Assembly (NCBI RefSeq): GCF_013074385.2
Contig: NZ_JABEYA020000002.1
Span: forward strand, 248,001-312,000
DNA: 64,000 nucleotides
Source of the DNA: Vibrio ostreicida
GTDB taxonomy: Bacteria > Pseudomonadota > Gammaproteobacteria > Enterobacterales > Vibrionaceae
Direction of reading: 5' to 3'
The position numbers and the translations under genes are program-made. The notes under the pieces are model-generated. The model was given only the letters and a program-made list of their open reading frames with translations, had not been told where the DNA came from and did not search any database. Positions 45,328 to 57,091 of this stretch are shown here, piece after piece. Positions within the stretch are counted from its first letter, which is position 1, and the number at the start of each line of letters is the position of its first letter.

Positions 45328-46206
45328 TTAGAGATTGTTCATTATTTTCGGTATGTTGTCGTCGCTTCGTATTGTCATGACTTCACAACCTGTCGCTGTC
45401 ACCAAAATAGTGTGTTCGTACTGAGCGGATTTTTTGCCGTCTCCAGTATAGACAGTCCAGTCATCCTCGGCGTCGACAGATACGCCAAACTTACCTGCGT
45501 TAATCATCGGCTCGATAGTGAAGCACATTCCTTCTGTCAACACACGGCGATCATTGTTTTTGTAATGGACGATCTGTGGCTCTTCATGAAACTCATTGCC
45601 AATGCCATGTCCACAGAAATCTTTAACGATAGAAAATTTGTTGCGTGGATTCTTTTTGTTATTGTCCTTTATGTATTTTTCAATCGCGGTTCCAATATCT
45701 CCAACGGTTGCGCCGGGTTTGACCTTACGCATACCGACATAAAGCGCTTCTTGTGTCACCATGCACAGACGTTTGTCCGCAGGCGATACTTCTCCGACGA
45801 AGAACATCTTAGACGTATCGCCATGGTAACCCTCTGGACGCACACTTAAGTCGGCCTCTGGATCGTTAGGTACGATCACAGTGATATCAACATTGATGAT
45901 GTCGCCATTTCTCAGAATCGCGGGTTTGGCTTGACCATTACTGCCAATCTCGTCCTCGGAAGCTGGAATACCATGACAAACAATATGATTAATTGAAGTG
46001 CATATCGATTTCGGGAAGCCATGATAATCAAGTGGAGCGGAGTAGGCCCCTTTTTCTATTCCGTAGTTGTGACAGATTTGATTGAGTTCATCTGTGGTCA
46101 CACCTTCTTTGATATGAGGTTCGATCATCTCCAGGATTTCAGCGGCCAACGCGCCCGCTATGCGCATACGTTCGATTTCTTCAGCTGTTTTGATCTTGAT
46201 TGACAT
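45328..46206 (-). CDS. map: Methionine aminopeptidase
   Basis: Removes the initiating methionine from new proteins using two metal ions. The 292-residue product has the family segments VCHGIP, DGDIINVDITV-type (here NGDIINVDITV), GYHGDTSKMFFVG, FCGHGIGNEFHEEP, CFTIEPMINAG and SAQYEHTILV with all Asp, His and Glu ligands. It is longer than E. coli Map (264 residues) because of small insertions at about residues 88-96, 112-125 and 183-190. It is divergent from rpsB, as in many gammaproteobacteria. Confidence 0.96.
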   Translation of the reverse strand: MSIKIKTAEEIERMRIAGALAAEILEMIEPHIKEGVTTDELNQICHNYGIEKGAYSAPLDYHGFPKSICTSINHIVCHGIPASEDEIGSNGQAKPAILRNGDIINVDITVIVPNDPEADLSVRPEGYHGDTSKMFFVGEVSPADKRLCMVTQEALYVGMRKVKPGATVGDIGTAIEKYIKDNNKKNPRNKFSIVKDFCGHGIGNEFHEEPQIVHYKNNDRRVLTEGMCFTIEPMINAGKFGVSVDAEDDWTVYTGDGKKSAQYEHTILVTATGCEVMTIRSDDNIPKIMNNL

Positions 46207-46421
46207 CGGTTTTCTCTATTTCATTCATGGGCACTTGACGGTGCAATTGAGCGCATTCTAGCAGGAAGCGAACATAATGAGAATGATTCTTCCTGCATCC
46301 TTGTATACGTAAAAGGGGTGATTGAGATTCAATGAGCTTGCGTATTACCATTTTTTTACTAGCCATATAGGGCAATAATATGATATAAAGCGCGCCGGAA
46401 ATGCTGTCAGTTCTCTCCAAT

Positions 46422-46450
46422 TTGGCGAAGCGGGCGGCGTCCAATAAACT
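46422..46450 (+). promoter_or_regulatory. Predicted rpsB promoter
   Basis: TTGGCG at 46422-46427, a 17-base spacer and TAAACT at 46445-46450 predict transcription about 100 bp before rpsB, upstream of the leader structure. Confidence 0.5.
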
Positions 46451-46456
46451 TTATCT

Positions 46457-46556
46457 TTAAATCACACACATTCCGTCACATATTCCGGGGTGCTGGGCTA
46501 AGACCTGGTCGGAATTATGGGGAGTGTGGAGGCCTAACCCCATAGAGGATTTTAAA
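46457..46556 (+). ncRNA. rpsB leader (S2 autoregulatory element candidate)
   Basis: The untranslated leader of rpsB contains a hairpin with arms ATGGGG (46517-46522) and CCCCAT (46538-46543) just before the ribosome site AGAGGAT. The rpsB leader is known to bind ribosomal protein S2 in gammaproteobacteria and repress rpsB-tsf. The structure fits, but only the hairpin was seen here and the outer boundaries are approximate. Confidence 0.55.
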
Positions 46557-47285
46557 ATGGCAACTGTATCAATGCGCGATATGCTTAAAGCTGGTGTTCA
46601 CTTTGGTCACCAGACTCGTTACTGGAACCCAAAAATGAAACCATTCATCTTTGGCGCTCGTAACAAAGTTCATATCATTAACCTAGAAAAAACTGTACCC
46701 ATGTTCAACGACGCTCTAGCTGAGCTAGCAAAAGTTGGTGAGAAGAAAGGTAAAGTTCTTTTTGTAGGTACTAAGCGCGCAGCCTCTGAAGCTGTTAAAG
46801 AAGCGGCTATCGCGAGCAACCAGTTCTACGTTAACAACCGCTGGTTAGGTGGTATGCTAACGAACTATAAAACAGTTCGTCAGTCAATCAAGCGTCTAAA
46901 AGAGCTAGAAAGCCAATCTCAAGACGGTACTTTTGATAAGCTTACTAAGAAAGAAGCTCTAATGCGTACTCGTGAAATGGAGAAGCTAGAGAAGTCTCTT
47001 GGTGGTATCAAAGATATGGGCGGTCTTCCAGATGCGCTATTCGTTATCGATGCGGACCACGAGCACATCGCAGTGAAAGAAGCGAACAACCTAGGCATCC
47101 CAGTTTACGCTGTTGTTGATACTAACTCTAACCCAGATGGTGTTGACTTTATTATCCCAGGTAACGATGACGCGATCCGTGCAGTGCAGTTATACCTGAA
47201 CGCTGCAGGTTCTGCAGTTACCGAAGGTCGTAACAAAGATGTTGCTATCGCGGCTGAAAAAGACGGTTTCGTAGAAGCTGAATAA
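46557..47285 (+). CDS. rpsB: 30S ribosomal protein S2
   Basis: Ribosomal protein S2 of the small subunit, 242 residues. The start at 46557 ([20 protein letters not shown]) is the standard one; an upstream codon at 46524 is inside the leader hairpin and is rejected. Family segments [37 protein letters not shown] and [16 protein letters not shown] are present. It begins the large rpsB-to-dnaE gene block. Confidence 0.98.
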   Translation: MATVSMRDMLKAGVHFGHQTRYWNPKMKPFIFGARNKVHIINLEKTVPMFNDALAELAKVGEKKGKVLFVGTKRAASEAVKEAAIASNQFYVNNRWLGGMLTNYKTVRQSIKRLKELESQSQDGTFDKLTKKEALMRTREMEKLEKSLGGIKDMGGLPDALFVIDADHEHIAVKEANNLGIPVYAVVDTNSNPDGVDFIIPGNDDAIRAVQLYLNAAGSAVTEGRNKDVAIAAEKDGFVEAE

Positions 47286-47353
47286 TAGCGGCTCCTTGTC
47301 GAACTTAACCGTGCGTAATCTCATTGTCGCATAGGCTAAGTTATAGTTATCAG

Positions 47354-47384
47354 CAGGGGCCAAATATAGAGGCCCCTGTTTTTT
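47354..47384 (+). terminator. Attenuator/terminator between rpsB and tsf
   Basis: Perfect 8-bp arms CAGGGGCC and GGCCCCTG around a nine-base loop, followed by a T6 run. It should set the rpsB to tsf ratio by partial termination, as known in other bacteria. Confidence 0.88.
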
Positions 47385-47415
47385 ACCCAATCCAGAATAA
47401 ACTGAGGAATAGAGA

Positions 47416-48258
47416 ATGGCTGTGACTGCTGCTCTAGTTAAAGAACTGCGCGACCGTACTGGCGCAGGCATGATGGAATGTAAGAAAGCGCTTGTTGAAA
47501 CGGATGGCGACATCGAAGTAGCGATTGAAAATATGCGTAAATCAGGCGCGGCAAAAGCGGCTAAGAAAGCCGGCAATATTGCTGCTGAAGGCGCAATTAT
47601 TATCAAAGAAGAAGCGGGTGTCGCGGTTCTTCTTGAGGTTAACTGCCAAACTGATTTCGTTGCTAAAGATGCTAACTTCACAGCCTTTGCTGAGAAAGTA
47701 GCCCTTGAAGCTCTAGCCACGAAAGCAAGCGTTGAAGCGTTGCAAGAAAAATTTGAAGTTACTCGCGTTGAGCTAGTGGCTAAAATTGGCGAAAACATCA
47801 ACATCCGTCGTGTTCAGTACGTTGAAGGCGCTGTTATCGCATCTTACCGTCACGGTGAGAAGATTGGTGTTGTTGTTGCTGGTGAAGGTGAGACTGAAAC
47901 GCTGAAGCACGTAGCGATGCACGTAGCGGCTTCTCAGCCTGACTACCTAAACCCAGAAGACGTCCCAGCGGATGTTGTGGAAAAAGAAAAAGCGGTTCAA
48001 GTTGAAATCGCAATGAACGAAGGCAAACCAGCTGAAATTGCAGAAAAAATGGTTGTTGGCCGCATGAAGAAGTTCACGGGTGAAATCTCGTTGACTGGTC
48101 AAGCATTCGTTATGGAACCGAAAAAATCTGTAGGTGAGATCCTAAAAGAGCGCGGGGCTTCTGTCTCTACATTTGTTCGTCTAGAAGTCGGTGAAGGTAT
48201 CGATAAAGGCGAAGAAATGAGCTTTGCTGATGAAGTTGCAGCGGCTCAAAAAGGTTAA
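47416..48258 (+). CDS. tsf: Elongation factor Ts
   Basis: EF-Ts regenerates EF-Tu-GTP by exchanging nucleotides. The 280-residue product has the N-terminal UBA-like [21 protein letters not shown] and the core signature TDFVAKD. It is close in size to E. coli EF-Ts (283). It follows rpsB with an attenuator between. Confidence 0.98.
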   Translation: MAVTAALVKELRDRTGAGMMECKKALVETDGDIEVAIENMRKSGAAKAAKKAGNIAAEGAIIIKEEAGVAVLLEVNCQTDFVAKDANFTAFAEKVALEALATKASVEALQEKFEVTRVELVAKIGENINIRRVQYVEGAVIASYRHGEKIGVVVAGEGETETLKHVAMHVAASQPDYLNPEDVPADVVEKEKAVQVEIAMNEGKPAEIAEKMVVGRMKKFTGEISLTGQAFVMEPKKSVGEILKERGASVSTFVRLEVGEGIDKGEEMSFADEVAAAQKG

Positions 48259-48282
48259 TCCTTAGAGACGCGAATAATGTTT

Positions 48283-48310
48283 AGACCGTAGCCAAGGCTG
48301 CGGTCTTTTT
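48283..48310 (+). terminator. Terminator after tsf
   Basis: Arms AGACCGTAGCC and GGCTGCGGTCT (one G-T pair) with an AA loop, followed by a T-run. It ends the rpsB-tsf transcript. Confidence 0.88.
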
Positions 48311-48318
48311 ACGACTGA

Positions 48319-48327
48319 TGATATAAT
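48319..48327 (+). promoter_or_regulatory. Possible pyrH promoter (extended -10)
   Basis: TGA-TATAAT just after the tsf terminator is an extended -10 element; no convincing -35 is seen. It would start transcription of pyrH and frr separately from tsf. Confidence 0.4.
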
Positions 48328-48413
48328 GATGAGCGGTAATTGATACGGATTTGAGTATGATAAGTCTCTATCTGTGACTGTTAATCGACAACTTCTTTCG
48401 GAAGGAAAACTCC

Positions 48414-49145
48414 ATGACTACGAACCCTAAACCCGCATATCAACGTATTCTGTTAAAATTAAGTGGTGAAGCACTTCAAGGCGAAGAAGGTTTTGGTATT
48501 GATCCTACGGTCCTTGATCGTATGGGACAAGAAGTAAAAGAACTGGTTGAACTGGGCGTTCAGGTTGGTGTGGTTATCGGCGGAGGTAACTTGTTTCGCG
48601 GTGCTGGACTCGCTGAAGCGGGAATGAACCGTGTTGTTGGCGATCATATGGGTATGCTCGCCACGGTGATGAACGGTTTAGCGATGCGAGATGCACTGCA
48701 CCGAGCTTATGTCAATGCGCGTGTGATGTCTGCAATCCCTCTAAAAGGCGTATGTGACGACTATAATTGGGCCGACGCAATTCGTGAGCTGCGTCAAGGT
48801 CGCGTAGTGATTTTTTCAGCGGGAACAGGCAATCCCTTCTTTACGACGGATTCAGCTGCTTGCCTGCGTGGTATCGAAATTGAAGCAGACGTGGTTCTCA
48901 AAGCCACCAAAGTTGATGGTGTATTTACGTCTGACCCAGTAGCCAACCCAGACGCAGAGTTGTATGATAAGTTGAGTTACGCAGAAGTTCTTGATAAAGA
49001 ACTGAAAGTGATGGATTTGGCAGCATTTACACTTGCTCGTGATCACAAAATGCCAATCCGAGTATTTAACATGAATAAACCAGGTGCCTTGCGTCGCGTG
49101 GTCATGGGTGAAGCTGAAGGTACGCTAATTAGCTCTGCTGAATAA
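48414..49145 (+). CDS. pyrH: Uridylate kinase (UMP kinase)
   Basis: Phosphorylates UMP to UDP; an essential hexameric enzyme of the amino-acid kinase fold, regulated by GTP and UTP. The 243-residue product has [53 protein letters not shown] and [39 protein letters not shown]. It lies between tsf and frr as usual. Confidence 0.98.
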   Translation: MTTNPKPAYQRILLKLSGEALQGEEGFGIDPTVLDRMGQEVKELVELGVQVGVVIGGGNLFRGAGLAEAGMNRVVGDHMGMLATVMNGLAMRDALHRAYVNARVMSAIPLKGVCDDYNWADAIRELRQGRVVIFSAGTGNPFFTTDSAACLRGIEIEADVVLKATKVDGVFTSDPVANPDAELYDKLSYAEVLDKELKVMDLAAFTLARDHKMPIRVFNMNKPGALRRVVMGEAEGTLISSAE

Positions 49146-49150
49146 TTTCC

Positions 49151-49177
49151 ACCATAGCCGGATAGTCCTGCTATGGT
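49151..49177 (+). terminator. Hairpin after pyrH
   Basis: Arms ACCATAGC and GCTATGGT around 11 bases, without a clear T-run. It may reduce read-through from pyrH to frr. Confidence 0.5.
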
Positions 49178-49242
49178 ATTGCCTTTTGAAGGTGCCTAAC
49201 AAGGCGATCTTCTGAAAAAGAACGACATATCAAGGTGATATT

Positions 49243-49800
49243 GTGATTGACGAAATCAAACAAGACGCTCAAGAGCGTATGGAAAAAAGCGTAGAAGCGC
49301 TCAAAAACAACCTTTCTAAAGTACGTACTGGGCGTGCGCACCCAAGTTTATTGTCAGGTATCTCTGTAGAGTATTACGGTGCTCCAACGCCGCTTAACCA
49401 AGTAGCAAACGTTGTGGCAGAAGATGCCAGAACATTAGCGATTACGGTATTTGACAAAGAACTGACTCAAAAAGTTGAAAAAGCCATTATGACGTCAGAC
49501 TTGGGTCTTAACCCAATGTCTGCTGGCACTATCATCCGAGTTCCTCTTCCGCCATTAACAGAAGAGCGCCGTAAGGATTTAGTGAAGATTGTCCGTGGTG
49601 AAGCGGAAGGGAGTCGGGTTGCGATTCGTAATATTCGCCGTGATGCTAATGGTGATTTAAAAGGTCTGCTTAAAGACAAAGACATTTCGGAAGATGAAGA
49701 TCGTAAAGCTCAAGACGAAATTCAAAAACTGACGGATGCCGCGGTGAAGAAAGTCGATGAGACTCTAGCATCAAAAGAAAAAGAATTGATGGAAGTTTAA
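49243..49800 (+). CDS. frr: Ribosome recycling factor
   Basis: RRF with EF-G splits post-termination ribosomes. The 185-residue protein has the helical N-terminus, the conserved [12 protein letters not shown] near residue 27 and [15 protein letters not shown] near 106. Start is GTG at 49243 preceded by AAGGTGA. Confidence 0.97.
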   Translation: MIDEIKQDAQERMEKSVEALKNNLSKVRTGRAHPSLLSGISVEYYGAPTPLNQVANVVAEDARTLAITVFDKELTQKVEKAIMTSDLGLNPMSAGTIIRVPLPPLTEERRKDLVKIVRGEAEGSRVAIRNIRRDANGDLKGLLKDKDISEDEDRKAQDEIQKLTDAAVKKVDETLASKEKELMEV

Positions 49801-49824
49801 GTCGATTCGCTTCTGAAATTAGAG

Positions 49825-49852
49825 ACGCTGTGCTCACGGTACAGCGTTTTTT
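49825..49852 (+). terminator. Terminator after frr
   Basis: Arms ACGCTGT and ACAGCGT with a nine-base loop and a T6 run. It separates frr from uppS. Confidence 0.85.
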
Positions 49853-49893
49853 ATGCTAATCTTTGACCCTTGCTGGTAATCATTAATCCTTGT

Positions 49894-50664
49894 ATGCAAA
49901 ACTTTCAACTCTCCCCAGAACTACTGCCAAAGCATATTGCAATCATCATGGACGGCAATGGCCGTTGGGCAAAATCACAGGGTAAACCACGTGTATTTGG
50001 TCATAAAAGCGGCGTAGCCGCGGTCAAAAAAGTCATCTCCTCCTCAGCGAAACTTGGGATTCAAGCGGTCACACTCTTTGCTTTCAGTAGTGAAAACTGG
50101 CAGCGTCCGGAAGAAGAGGTGGGTATGCTGATGGGACTGTTTATTACGGTTTTATCAAACGAAGTAAAAAAACTGCATAGGAACAACCTTCGGCTGAGAG
50201 TCATTGGCGATACAAGCCGCTTTAGTGATAGTCTGCAAAAGAAAATTGCTCAGGCTGAAGCCCTAACCGCAGACAACACTGGGATGGTCATCAACATAGC
50301 GGCTAACTATGGTGGAAAATGGGATATTGTCGAAGCCACAAAAAAGATTGCCTCGAAAGTAGAAAGCGGTGAACTTCGCGCTGAACAGGTGGATGAGTCC
50401 ATGCTCACTCAACACTTAACCATGTCCGATTTACCAGAAGTCGAGCTCTTGATTCGCACCAGTGGAGAGTGCCGTATTAGCAACTTTATGCTGTGGCAAA
50501 TGGCTTACGCAGAAATGTACTTTACCCCCGTTTACTGGCCTGAATTTGACGAAGATAGCTTAGTGGAAGCGGTGACTTGGTTTGTCAATCGAGAAAGACG
50601 ATTCGGTTGCACCGGCGAACAAGTCAAAGCTTTATTGCAAAGTGACCAAAGGACCCAAGTTTGA
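49894..50664 (+). CDS. uppS: Undecaprenyl diphosphate synthase
   Basis: Makes the C55 lipid carrier for peptidoglycan and O-antigen from IPP and farnesyl diphosphate. The 256-residue product has the catalytic [25 protein letters not shown] segment, [12 protein letters not shown] and the C-terminal [15 protein letters not shown]. Start is the ATG at 49894 ([13 protein letters not shown]); a TTG at 49870 gives an unlikely extension. It overlaps cdsA by 4 bp. Confidence 0.96.
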   Translation: MQNFQLSPELLPKHIAIIMDGNGRWAKSQGKPRVFGHKSGVAAVKKVISSSAKLGIQAVTLFAFSSENWQRPEEEVGMLMGLFITVLSNEVKKLHRNNLRLRVIGDTSRFSDSLQKKIAQAEALTADNTGMVINIAANYGGKWDIVEATKKIASKVESGELRAEQVDESMLTQHLTMSDLPEVELLIRTSGECRISNFMLWQMAYAEMYFTPVYWPEFDEDSLVEAVTWFVNRERRFGCTGEQVKALLQSDQRTQV

Positions 50665-51503
50665 AACAAAGAATTATAACAGCGCTTATCCTCGCTCCTT
50701 TAGTCATATTGGGTATTCTCGAGTTGCCTCTTCCCTTATTTATTCTTGCTGTTGCTGCCGTAACGCTAATTGGATTCTGGGAGTGGACTCAGTTTGTTGA
50801 CCACAAATCCCGATGGATTGCGTTGATCCCAGGTGTTCTGGTGAGTTCACTGACCTTAGCTTTGATCCCCTTTGATGCTCTGAGCTTGAATATGGTGACA
50901 CAAACACATTTTGCTCTCTTGATTGCGGGTGTGCTGTGGTGGTTGGCCTCAAGTAGTTTAGCGATTACTTACCCGACCTCTGCTCAATGGTGGACACATT
51001 CCAATGTACTTCGCCATCTTTTTGGTATGTTAACCTTATTGCCCTTTTTCTGGAGTGTGTTACTTCTCAGGGCAAAAGGGATAGAACAAGACGCTTACCA
51101 CGGTTCAAAACTGGTACTGTTTGTCTGTTTGATTGTCTGGGCCGCCGATAGTGGTGCTTATTTCGCAGGTAAGACTTTTGGTAAACGTAAAATGGCGCCT
51201 CATGTTAGCCCAAATAAAACGATTGAAGGTCTTGTCGGCGGGATGATAACAGCCACCGCTGTCGCCTGGTGTGCCGCCAATTGGTTCGAAATAAAATTCA
51301 GTAGTTTTACCGCTATGGTTATCATCACTTTAATTACAGTGATCATCTCAGTTCTTGGTGACTTGGTTGAGAGTATGTTCAAACGTGTGTCTGGCATAAA
51401 AGACAGCAGTAATATTTTGCCAGGCCATGGTGGTGTTCTCGATCGGATTGACAGCTTGACCGCAGCATTCCCCGTCTTTGCGCTTCTATACTTTATTTTT
51501 TAA
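50661..51503 (+). CDS. cdsA: Phosphatidate cytidylyltransferase
   Basis: Makes CDP-diacylglycerol, the precursor of all phospholipids, in the inner membrane. The 280-residue product has several hydrophobic helices and the C-terminal signature [20 protein letters not shown]. The TTG start at 50661 overlaps the uppS stop (TTGA), giving tight translational coupling. A TTG start is unusual but the overlap and lack of any other start support it. Confidence 0.95.
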   Translation: MKQRIITALILAPLVILGILELPLPLFILAVAAVTLIGFWEWTQFVDHKSRWIALIPGVLVSSLTLALIPFDALSLNMVTQTHFALLIAGVLWWLASSSLAITYPTSAQWWTHSNVLRHLFGMLTLLPFFWSVLLLRAKGIEQDAYHGSKLVLFVCLIVWAADSGAYFAGKTFGKRKMAPHVSPNKTIEGLVGGMITATAVAWCAANWFEIKFSSFTAMVIITLITVIISVLGDLVESMFKRVSGIKDSSNILPGHGGVLDRIDSLTAAFPVFALLYFIF

Positions 51504-51550
51504 TTCTTTAAGGTAGTCGATGACGGCCTCACATTTACGGGTTCTTCACT

Positions 51551-52759
51551 ATGCGTAAGTTGACAATTTTAGGTGCCACCGGATCGATTGGTGAAAGCAC
51601 TTTTAAAGTTATTGAACAGAATCCTCAGCAGTTTTCTGTGGTTGCCCTCGTTGCGGGCTATAACGTGGATAAAATGCGTCAGCTTTGTCAAAAATGGCAA
51701 CCTAAGTATGCTGTCATGTCTGATGAGAACACCGCGCTTAAGTTAAAAACACAGTTGCAACAATTAAAGTTAAATACCGAGGTCTTAGCGGGGCAGGACG
51801 CGATGTGTCTTGTTTCTTCAATGGATGAGGTAGACACTGTGATGGCGGCGATTGTCGGGGCGGCAGGGTTGTTGCCTACTATGGCGGCCGTCAAGGCAGG
51901 AAAAAGGGTTCTTTTGGCCAATAAAGAAGCCTTAGTCATGTCGGGTCAATTGCTCATGGATGCCGCAAAAGAACACGGTGCAGAGCTTATGCCTGTCGAT
52001 AGTGAGCACAACGCTATCTTCCAGTGCTTACCCGATAATATTCAAACTAACCTTGGCCATTGTGACCTTGATCAGCAAGGTATTGATCATATTCTACTGA
52101 CGGGCTCGGGCGGTCCTTTTCGCTACAGCGATCTCAGTACTTTAGCCACCGTCACTCCAGAGCAAGCCGTGGCACACCCTAACTGGTCGATGGGGCCGAA
52201 AATTTCAGTTGATTCGGCGACTATGATGAACAAAGGTTTGGAGTACATTGAAGCAAAGTGGCTGTTTAACACGGTGCGAGAACAGTTGAAAGTCTTGATT
52301 CATCCCCAATCGGTTGTCCATTCAATGGTTCAGTACAAAGATGGCTCCGTACTGGCCCAGATGGGGCAGCCAGATATGGCGACGCCCATTGCGCTGACGC
52401 TTTCTTACCCAGAGAGGATTGCGGCAGGAGTACCAGCATTGGATTTTACCAAAGTTGGCCAACTGACCTTCTTAGAACCTGATTACCAACGCTATCCTTG
52501 CTTAAAACTTGCCATTGAGGCTTGCTATCAGGGGCAGCACGCAACGACAGCATTGAACGCGGTGAATGAAATGGCGGTGGATGCGTTTCTTCGTCGCAGG
52601 CTGTCATTCACTGATATTGCAGTGGTTAATGAGAAAGCGGTTGAAAAAGTTTGCTCTGATCATCGTGATTCTCAATGTGATAGCTTGGAAAGCATCTTAG
52701 AGCTAGATAGAATGTCGCGAGAATTCGCAGGACACATTATTAAAGAGCGTGCGTTATGA
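51551..52759 (+). CDS. dxr: 1-deoxy-D-xylulose 5-phosphate reductoisomerase
   Basis: Second enzyme of the MEP isoprenoid pathway, reducing DXP to MEP with NADPH; fosmidomycin target. The 402-residue product has the nucleotide motif [13 protein letters not shown] near residue 8, the metal and active-site segment [11 protein letters not shown], and [19 protein letters not shown]. It overlaps rseP by 4 bp (ATGA). Confidence 0.97.
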   Translation: MRKLTILGATGSIGESTFKVIEQNPQQFSVVALVAGYNVDKMRQLCQKWQPKYAVMSDENTALKLKTQLQQLKLNTEVLAGQDAMCLVSSMDEVDTVMAAIVGAAGLLPTMAAVKAGKRVLLANKEALVMSGQLLMDAAKEHGAELMPVDSEHNAIFQCLPDNIQTNLGHCDLDQQGIDHILLTGSGGPFRYSDLSTLATVTPEQAVAHPNWSMGPKISVDSATMMNKGLEYIEAKWLFNTVREQLKVLIHPQSVVHSMVQYKDGSVLAQMGQPDMATPIALTLSYPERIAAGVPALDFTKVGQLTFLEPDYQRYPCLKLAIEACYQGQHATTALNAVNEMAVDAFLRRRLSFTDIAVVNEKAVEKVCSDHRDSQCDSLESILELDRMSREFAGHIIKERAL

Positions 52760-54114
52760 CTGGCATTTTATGGAACTTCGCGTCTTTTATTATCGCGTTA
52801 GGTATTTTGGTGGCTGTGCATGAGTTCGGTCATTTTTGGGTCGCTAGGCGATGCGGCGTAAAAGTCGAGAAGTTTTCCGTTGGCTTTGGTAAATCAATCT
52901 GGAGTAAAATCGGCCGTGATGGCACTGAATATAGCCTTTCCGTTATTCCTTTAGGCGGCTATGTAAAAATGCTCGATGGACGAGTCGATGATGTCCCAGA
53001 TGAGTACAAAAACCAAGCGTTTGATAGGCAGCCCCTGTGGAAAAGAACATCGATCGTTGCTGCGGGACCTGTATTTAACTTTCTCTTTGCGGTCTTTGCT
53101 TATTGGCTCGTATTTCTGATCGGTATCCCTGCGGTTAAGCCCGTTGTTGGGCATGTGATTCCGCAATCTATTGCTTCTCAAGCTGGATTGGAAGCCGGGA
53201 TGGAACTAAAAGCCGTCTCTGGCGTCAAAACAGCGGATTGGGAGTCTGTTAATATGGGGCTCATCTCACACATTGGTGACTCTCAATTAACGATGACAGT
53301 CTCTCCAGCTGGTAACATAGGCTCAGAGCAAATTAAGACGTTGGATTTAAGTGATTGGAGCTTTAACCCAGAAACCGAGTCTGCTATGTCAGCCTTGGGC
53401 TTTAAACCCTACACACCTGAAGTACTCACTGAATTGGCTCACGTCTCATCAGGCGGGGCAGGGGAAGCGGCGGGGCTGAAGGCTGGGGATCATTTGCTTG
53501 AAGTCAATGGGCAAGTCATTAAGAGTTGGGCGCAGATTGTAGAGATCGTTCAAGCTCATCCAAATCAGAATATTGATTTGAACGTCGAGCGTTCTGGTCA
53601 AACCGTGGCCATGGTTTTGAGACCGAATAGCCGTGAACTTGGTGATGGGCAAGTGATAGGTTTTGCCGGAATCTCTCCGCAGGTCGCAGAATGGCCGGAT
53701 AACTATCGCTTCGATTTAAAATTTGGTGTAATTGAATCTATTGGAAAAGCGGTTGAAAAAACAGGACAAATTATTGATCTGACGGCTAGCATGTTGAAAA
53801 AGCTGATCGTTGGTGATGTGGGCTTAAATAACCTCAGTGGGCCGATCTCAATTGCGAAGGGGGCAGGAACGACCGCAGACTATGGTCTGGTTTATTTTCT
53901 TGGTTTCCTAGCGTTGATCAGTGTTAACTTGGGGATCATTAACCTAGTGCCATTACCTATGTTGGATGGCGGACACTTATTGTTTTTTGCTATTGAGGCC
54001 GTGATCAGGCGTCCAGTACCTGAACGAATTCAGGAAATGGGCTACCGTATTGGCGGAGCAATTATTTTCTCTTTAATGGCAGTGGCGATATTCAATGATT
54101 TTGCTCGTCTCTAA
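52756..54114 (+). CDS. rseP: Site-2 protease RseP
   Basis: An inner-membrane zinc protease that cuts anti-sigma factor RseA and remnant signal peptides, activating the sigma-E envelope response. The 452-residue product has the HEFGH zinc motif at residues 22-26, two PDZ domains in the periplasmic loop (around 115-310), and the second motif [15 protein letters not shown] near 400. Overlaps dxr, and bamA begins 39 bp later. Confidence 0.97.
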   Translation: MTGILWNFASFIIALGILVAVHEFGHFWVARRCGVKVEKFSVGFGKSIWSKIGRDGTEYSLSVIPLGGYVKMLDGRVDDVPDEYKNQAFDRQPLWKRTSIVAAGPVFNFLFAVFAYWLVFLIGIPAVKPVVGHVIPQSIASQAGLEAGMELKAVSGVKTADWESVNMGLISHIGDSQLTMTVSPAGNIGSEQIKTLDLSDWSFNPETESAMSALGFKPYTPEVLTELAHVSSGGAGEAAGLKAGDHLLEVNGQVIKSWAQIVEIVQAHPNQNIDLNVERSGQTVAMVLRPNSRELGDGQVIGFAGISPQVAEWPDNYRFDLKFGVIESIGKAVEKTGQIIDLTASMLKKLIVGDVGLNNLSGPISIAKGAGTTADYGLVYFLGFLALISVNLGIINLVPLPMLDGGHLLFFAIEAVIRRPVPERIQEMGYRIGGAIIFSLMAVAIFNDFARL

Positions 54115-54153
54115 CTTGAGCAAAGGTTGTAGTAAGGAATAACGAAAACAAAC

Positions 54154-56559
54154 ATGGCGATAAATAAAATTCTATTTGCAACGCTATTGGCAACCAGCGT
54201 AGCGGCAAATGGTGCCGAGAACTTTGTTGTTGAAGACATTCAGATTGATGGTTTACAACGGGTTGCTTTAGGGGCGGCTCTACTGAAAATGCCCGTTCGT
54301 ATTGGCGATTCAGTAAATAGTCAAGATATCTCTGATATTATACAAGCGCTCTACGCATCGGGTAATTTCGAAGATATTAAAGTCTTGCGTGATGGAAACC
54401 AGCTGCTTGTTCAAGTCAAAGAACGACCAACGATTTCCAGTATTTCGTTTTCAGGCAATAAGGCAATTAAAGAAGAACAATTACAACAAAATCTGGATGC
54501 TTCAGGTATTCGGGTTGGGGAAGCGCTTGATCGAACCACCTTATCTAATATCGAAAAAGGGCTGGAAGATTTTTACTATAGTGTTGGCAAATACAACGCA
54601 ACAGTAAAAGCGGTAGTTACGCCACTTCCAAGGAATCGTTCAGACCTCAAATTTGTCTTTTCTGAGGGTGTCTCTGCGAAAATCCAGCAAATCAATTTTA
54701 TTGGTAATAAGGTTTTCAGCAACGAAGAGCTGGTCAGTCGATTCAATCTAAATGTTGATGTGGCTTGGTGGAATTTTCTCTCGGATGATAAATACCAGAA
54801 ACAGGTATTGGCTGGCGATATTGAGGCTTTAAAATCCTATTATTTGGATAGAGGTTATCTGAAATTTCAAGTGGATTCGACACAAGTCTCTGTTTCCCCA
54901 GATAAAAAAGGTGTTTACATTACTCTTGGCTTGTCTGAGGGGTTACCTTATCGAGTCAAAGGCGTCAAATTCCGTGGTGAACTGATTGGCAAAGAAGCTG
55001 AGTTTGAAGCCTTGGATCCTTTTGAAAGCGGTCAGGTATACAGTGGCTCTTTGGTTACAGTCTTAGAAGAAAATGTTAAACGTGTACTTGGAGAGGCAGG
55101 TTATGCTTATCCAAAGGTTCGTACTATTCCTGAGTTTGATGATGAGACACAAGAAGTTTCCTTGGTCGTCAATGTTGAAGCCGGCAAACGAATTTACGTT
55201 CGTGATATTCGTTTTACTGGTAACAACGCAACAAAAGACGAAGTCCTGCGTCGTGAAATGCGCCAAATGGAAGGAAGCTGGCTGAATTCGAAATCTATCG
55301 AAACAGGAAAAGGTCGACTGAACCGACTTGGGTATTTTGAAACTGTGGATGTGCAAACAGTGCGTGTTCCGGGCAGCGACGATCAGGTAGACCTTGTCTA
55401 CAATGTCAAAGAAGCAAACTCGGGCAATGTTAACTTTGGTATTGGTTACGGCACGGAATCAGGGATTAGCTTTCAAGTCGGTTTGCAGCAAGATAACTTC
55501 TTAGGCTCAGGCAATCGTGTTGGTATCAATGCGATGATGAATGATTACCAGAAGAATATTAGTCTTGATTATCGCGACCCCTATTGGAATTTAGATGGGG
55601 TGAGTTTAGGAGGGAAAATCTTCTACAATACCTTCGAAGCTTCGGAAGCGGGCATCGTCGACTATACCAACGAAAGTTACGGAACCAGCCTATCATGGGG
55701 ATTCCCTGTGAACGAGCTTAATAACCTTGAGTTTGGTATTGGTTACACACACAACAAAATTGGTAATGTCCCGACTTACGATCAGGCAAAATTATTTGCC
55801 CAAAGTATTGGCCAAGCTGATGGCGACATTATGACCAATGACTTTGACTTGAATATCTCGTGGACGCGAAATAACCTTAACCGAGGGTACTTCCCAACGG
55901 CAGGTAACTATCAACGCGCGTCTGCCAAGGCGACAATTCCTAGCTCAGATGCTCAGTACTTTAAACTCCAGTACGATGTCAGACAATATATTCCATTGAC
56001 CAAAAAGCATGAGTTTACCTTTCTAATGCGTGGTCGTTTGGGCTATGGCAATGGCTATGGTAAGACGGATGGGAATGACAACCTATTCCCATTTTATGAA
56101 AACTACTATGCAGGTGGCTTTACCACTTTGCGTGGATTTAGCTCGAACTCTGCGGGACCTAAAGCGGTGTACACTACCAATAACGGAACTTGTGGAAACA
56201 ACGGTTGTGTGACAGCGTCTGACGACTCTGTCGGGGGCAACGCGATCGCTTTGGCCAGTATGGAACTGATTGTTCCTACGCCATTTGCCTCAGATGAAGT
56301 CCGCAGTCAGGTTCGCACCAGTATCTTTGTCGATGCTGCAAGTGTCTGGGACACTGAATTCGTGCATAATGCTGCTTACGATAACTCACGATATTATGAA
56401 GATTATTCGGACCCGACTAACTATCGAGCGTCTTACGGCGCAGCACTGCAGTGGATCTCTCCGATGGGGCCGCTTGTCTTCTCGGTAGCGAAACCTATTG
56501 AAATCAGCGAAGGTGATGATGAGGAGTTCTTTACTTTCACCATCGGTAGAACCTTCTAA
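54154..56559 (+). CDS. bamA: Outer-membrane protein assembly factor BamA
   Basis: The core of the BAM complex that inserts beta-barrel proteins into the outer membrane. The 801-residue precursor has a signal peptide ([20 protein letters not shown], cut near AENF), five POTRA domains (about 24-425) and a 16-strand barrel with the conserved [13 protein letters not shown] loop and the terminal aromatic F. Length matches the family. It is followed by the chaperone gene skp. Confidence 0.97.
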   Translation: MAINKILFATLLATSVAANGAENFVVEDIQIDGLQRVALGAALLKMPVRIGDSVNSQDISDIIQALYASGNFEDIKVLRDGNQLLVQVKERPTISSISFSGNKAIKEEQLQQNLDASGIRVGEALDRTTLSNIEKGLEDFYYSVGKYNATVKAVVTPLPRNRSDLKFVFSEGVSAKIQQINFIGNKVFSNEELVSRFNLNVDVAWWNFLSDDKYQKQVLAGDIEALKSYYLDRGYLKFQVDSTQVSVSPDKKGVYITLGLSEGLPYRVKGVKFRGELIGKEAEFEALDPFESGQVYSGSLVTVLEENVKRVLGEAGYAYPKVRTIPEFDDETQEVSLVVNVEAGKRIYVRDIRFTGNNATKDEVLRREMRQMEGSWLNSKSIETGKGRLNRLGYFETVDVQTVRVPGSDDQVDLVYNVKEANSGNVNFGIGYGTESGISFQVGLQQDNFLGSGNRVGINAMMNDYQKNISLDYRDPYWNLDGVSLGGKIFYNTFEASEAGIVDYTNESYGTSLSWGFPVNELNNLEFGIGYTHNKIGNVPTYDQAKLFAQSIGQADGDIMTNDFDLNISWTRNNLNRGYFPTAGNYQRASAKATIPSSDAQYFKLQYDVRQYIPLTKKHEFTFLMRGRLGYGNGYGKTDGNDNLFPFYENYYAGGFTTLRGFSSNSAGPKAVYTTNNGTCGNNGCVTASDDSVGGNAIALASMELIVPTPFASDEVRSQVRTSIFVDAASVWDTEFVHNAAYDNSRYYEDYSDPTNYRASYGAALQWISPMGPLVFSVAKPIEISEGDDEEFFTFTIGRTF

Positions 56560-56576
56560 ACCCAAAGGAACATAAT

Positions 56577-57086
56577 GTGAATAAAATGATTAAATCGGCT
56601 GGTTTGAGCCTAGTTGTACTAACTTCTTCTTTCTTTGCTAATGCTGCTGAGGCGGCGCAGAAAGTTGGGTACATTAATACCGCTCAAGTTTTTCAGGCAT
56701 TGCCTCAGCGCGAGGTAGTCCTGCAAAAAATGCAAGAAGAATTCAAAGATAAAGCGGGTGAACTAAAGTCTATTCAGGCCGAAGCGAAAACGAAAATTGA
56801 AAAGCTCAACCGTGATAAAGAACTGATGTCGTCTGAAGATCAGGAAAAACTGCGCATTGAGATTGCTCAGTTGGACAACGAATTTAAGCTCAAAGGGCAA
56901 GCGTTTGAGAAAGCACAGCAGCGCCGAGAGATTGAGGAAAAACAAAAGCTGTTTAAAGTGATTCAGGGCGCGGTTAAGACAGTCGCTGAGAAAGAAGGCT
57001 ATGACATGATTGTTGATATTCAAACCATGCAGTACGGTAAACCTGAATACAATATCTCTGACAAAGTAATTAACGCACTGAAATAG
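56577..57086 (+). CDS. skp: Periplasmic chaperone Skp (OmpH)
   Basis: Holds unfolded outer-membrane proteins in the periplasm and hands them to BAM. The 169-residue precursor has a signal peptide (up to about residue 26, cut near AEA), then [19 protein letters not shown] and a long charged coiled coil. Start is GTG at 56577 with AAAGGA at good spacing; an ATG three codons later is possible. It lies between bamA and lpxD as usual. Confidence 0.95.
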   Translation: MNKMIKSAGLSLVVLTSSFFANAAEAAQKVGYINTAQVFQALPQREVVLQKMQEEFKDKAGELKSIQAEAKTKIEKLNRDKELMSSEDQEKLRIEIAQLDNEFKLKGQAFEKAQQRREIEEKQKLFKVIQGAVKTVAEKEGYDMIVDIQTMQYGKPEYNISDKVINALK

Positions 57087-57091
57087 TAATT

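Noticed and set aside
52772..52800. GGAACTT as a sigma-E promoter within rseP
   Set aside because: No TCTAA-like -10 at proper spacing; the bases are codons of the RseP N-terminus.
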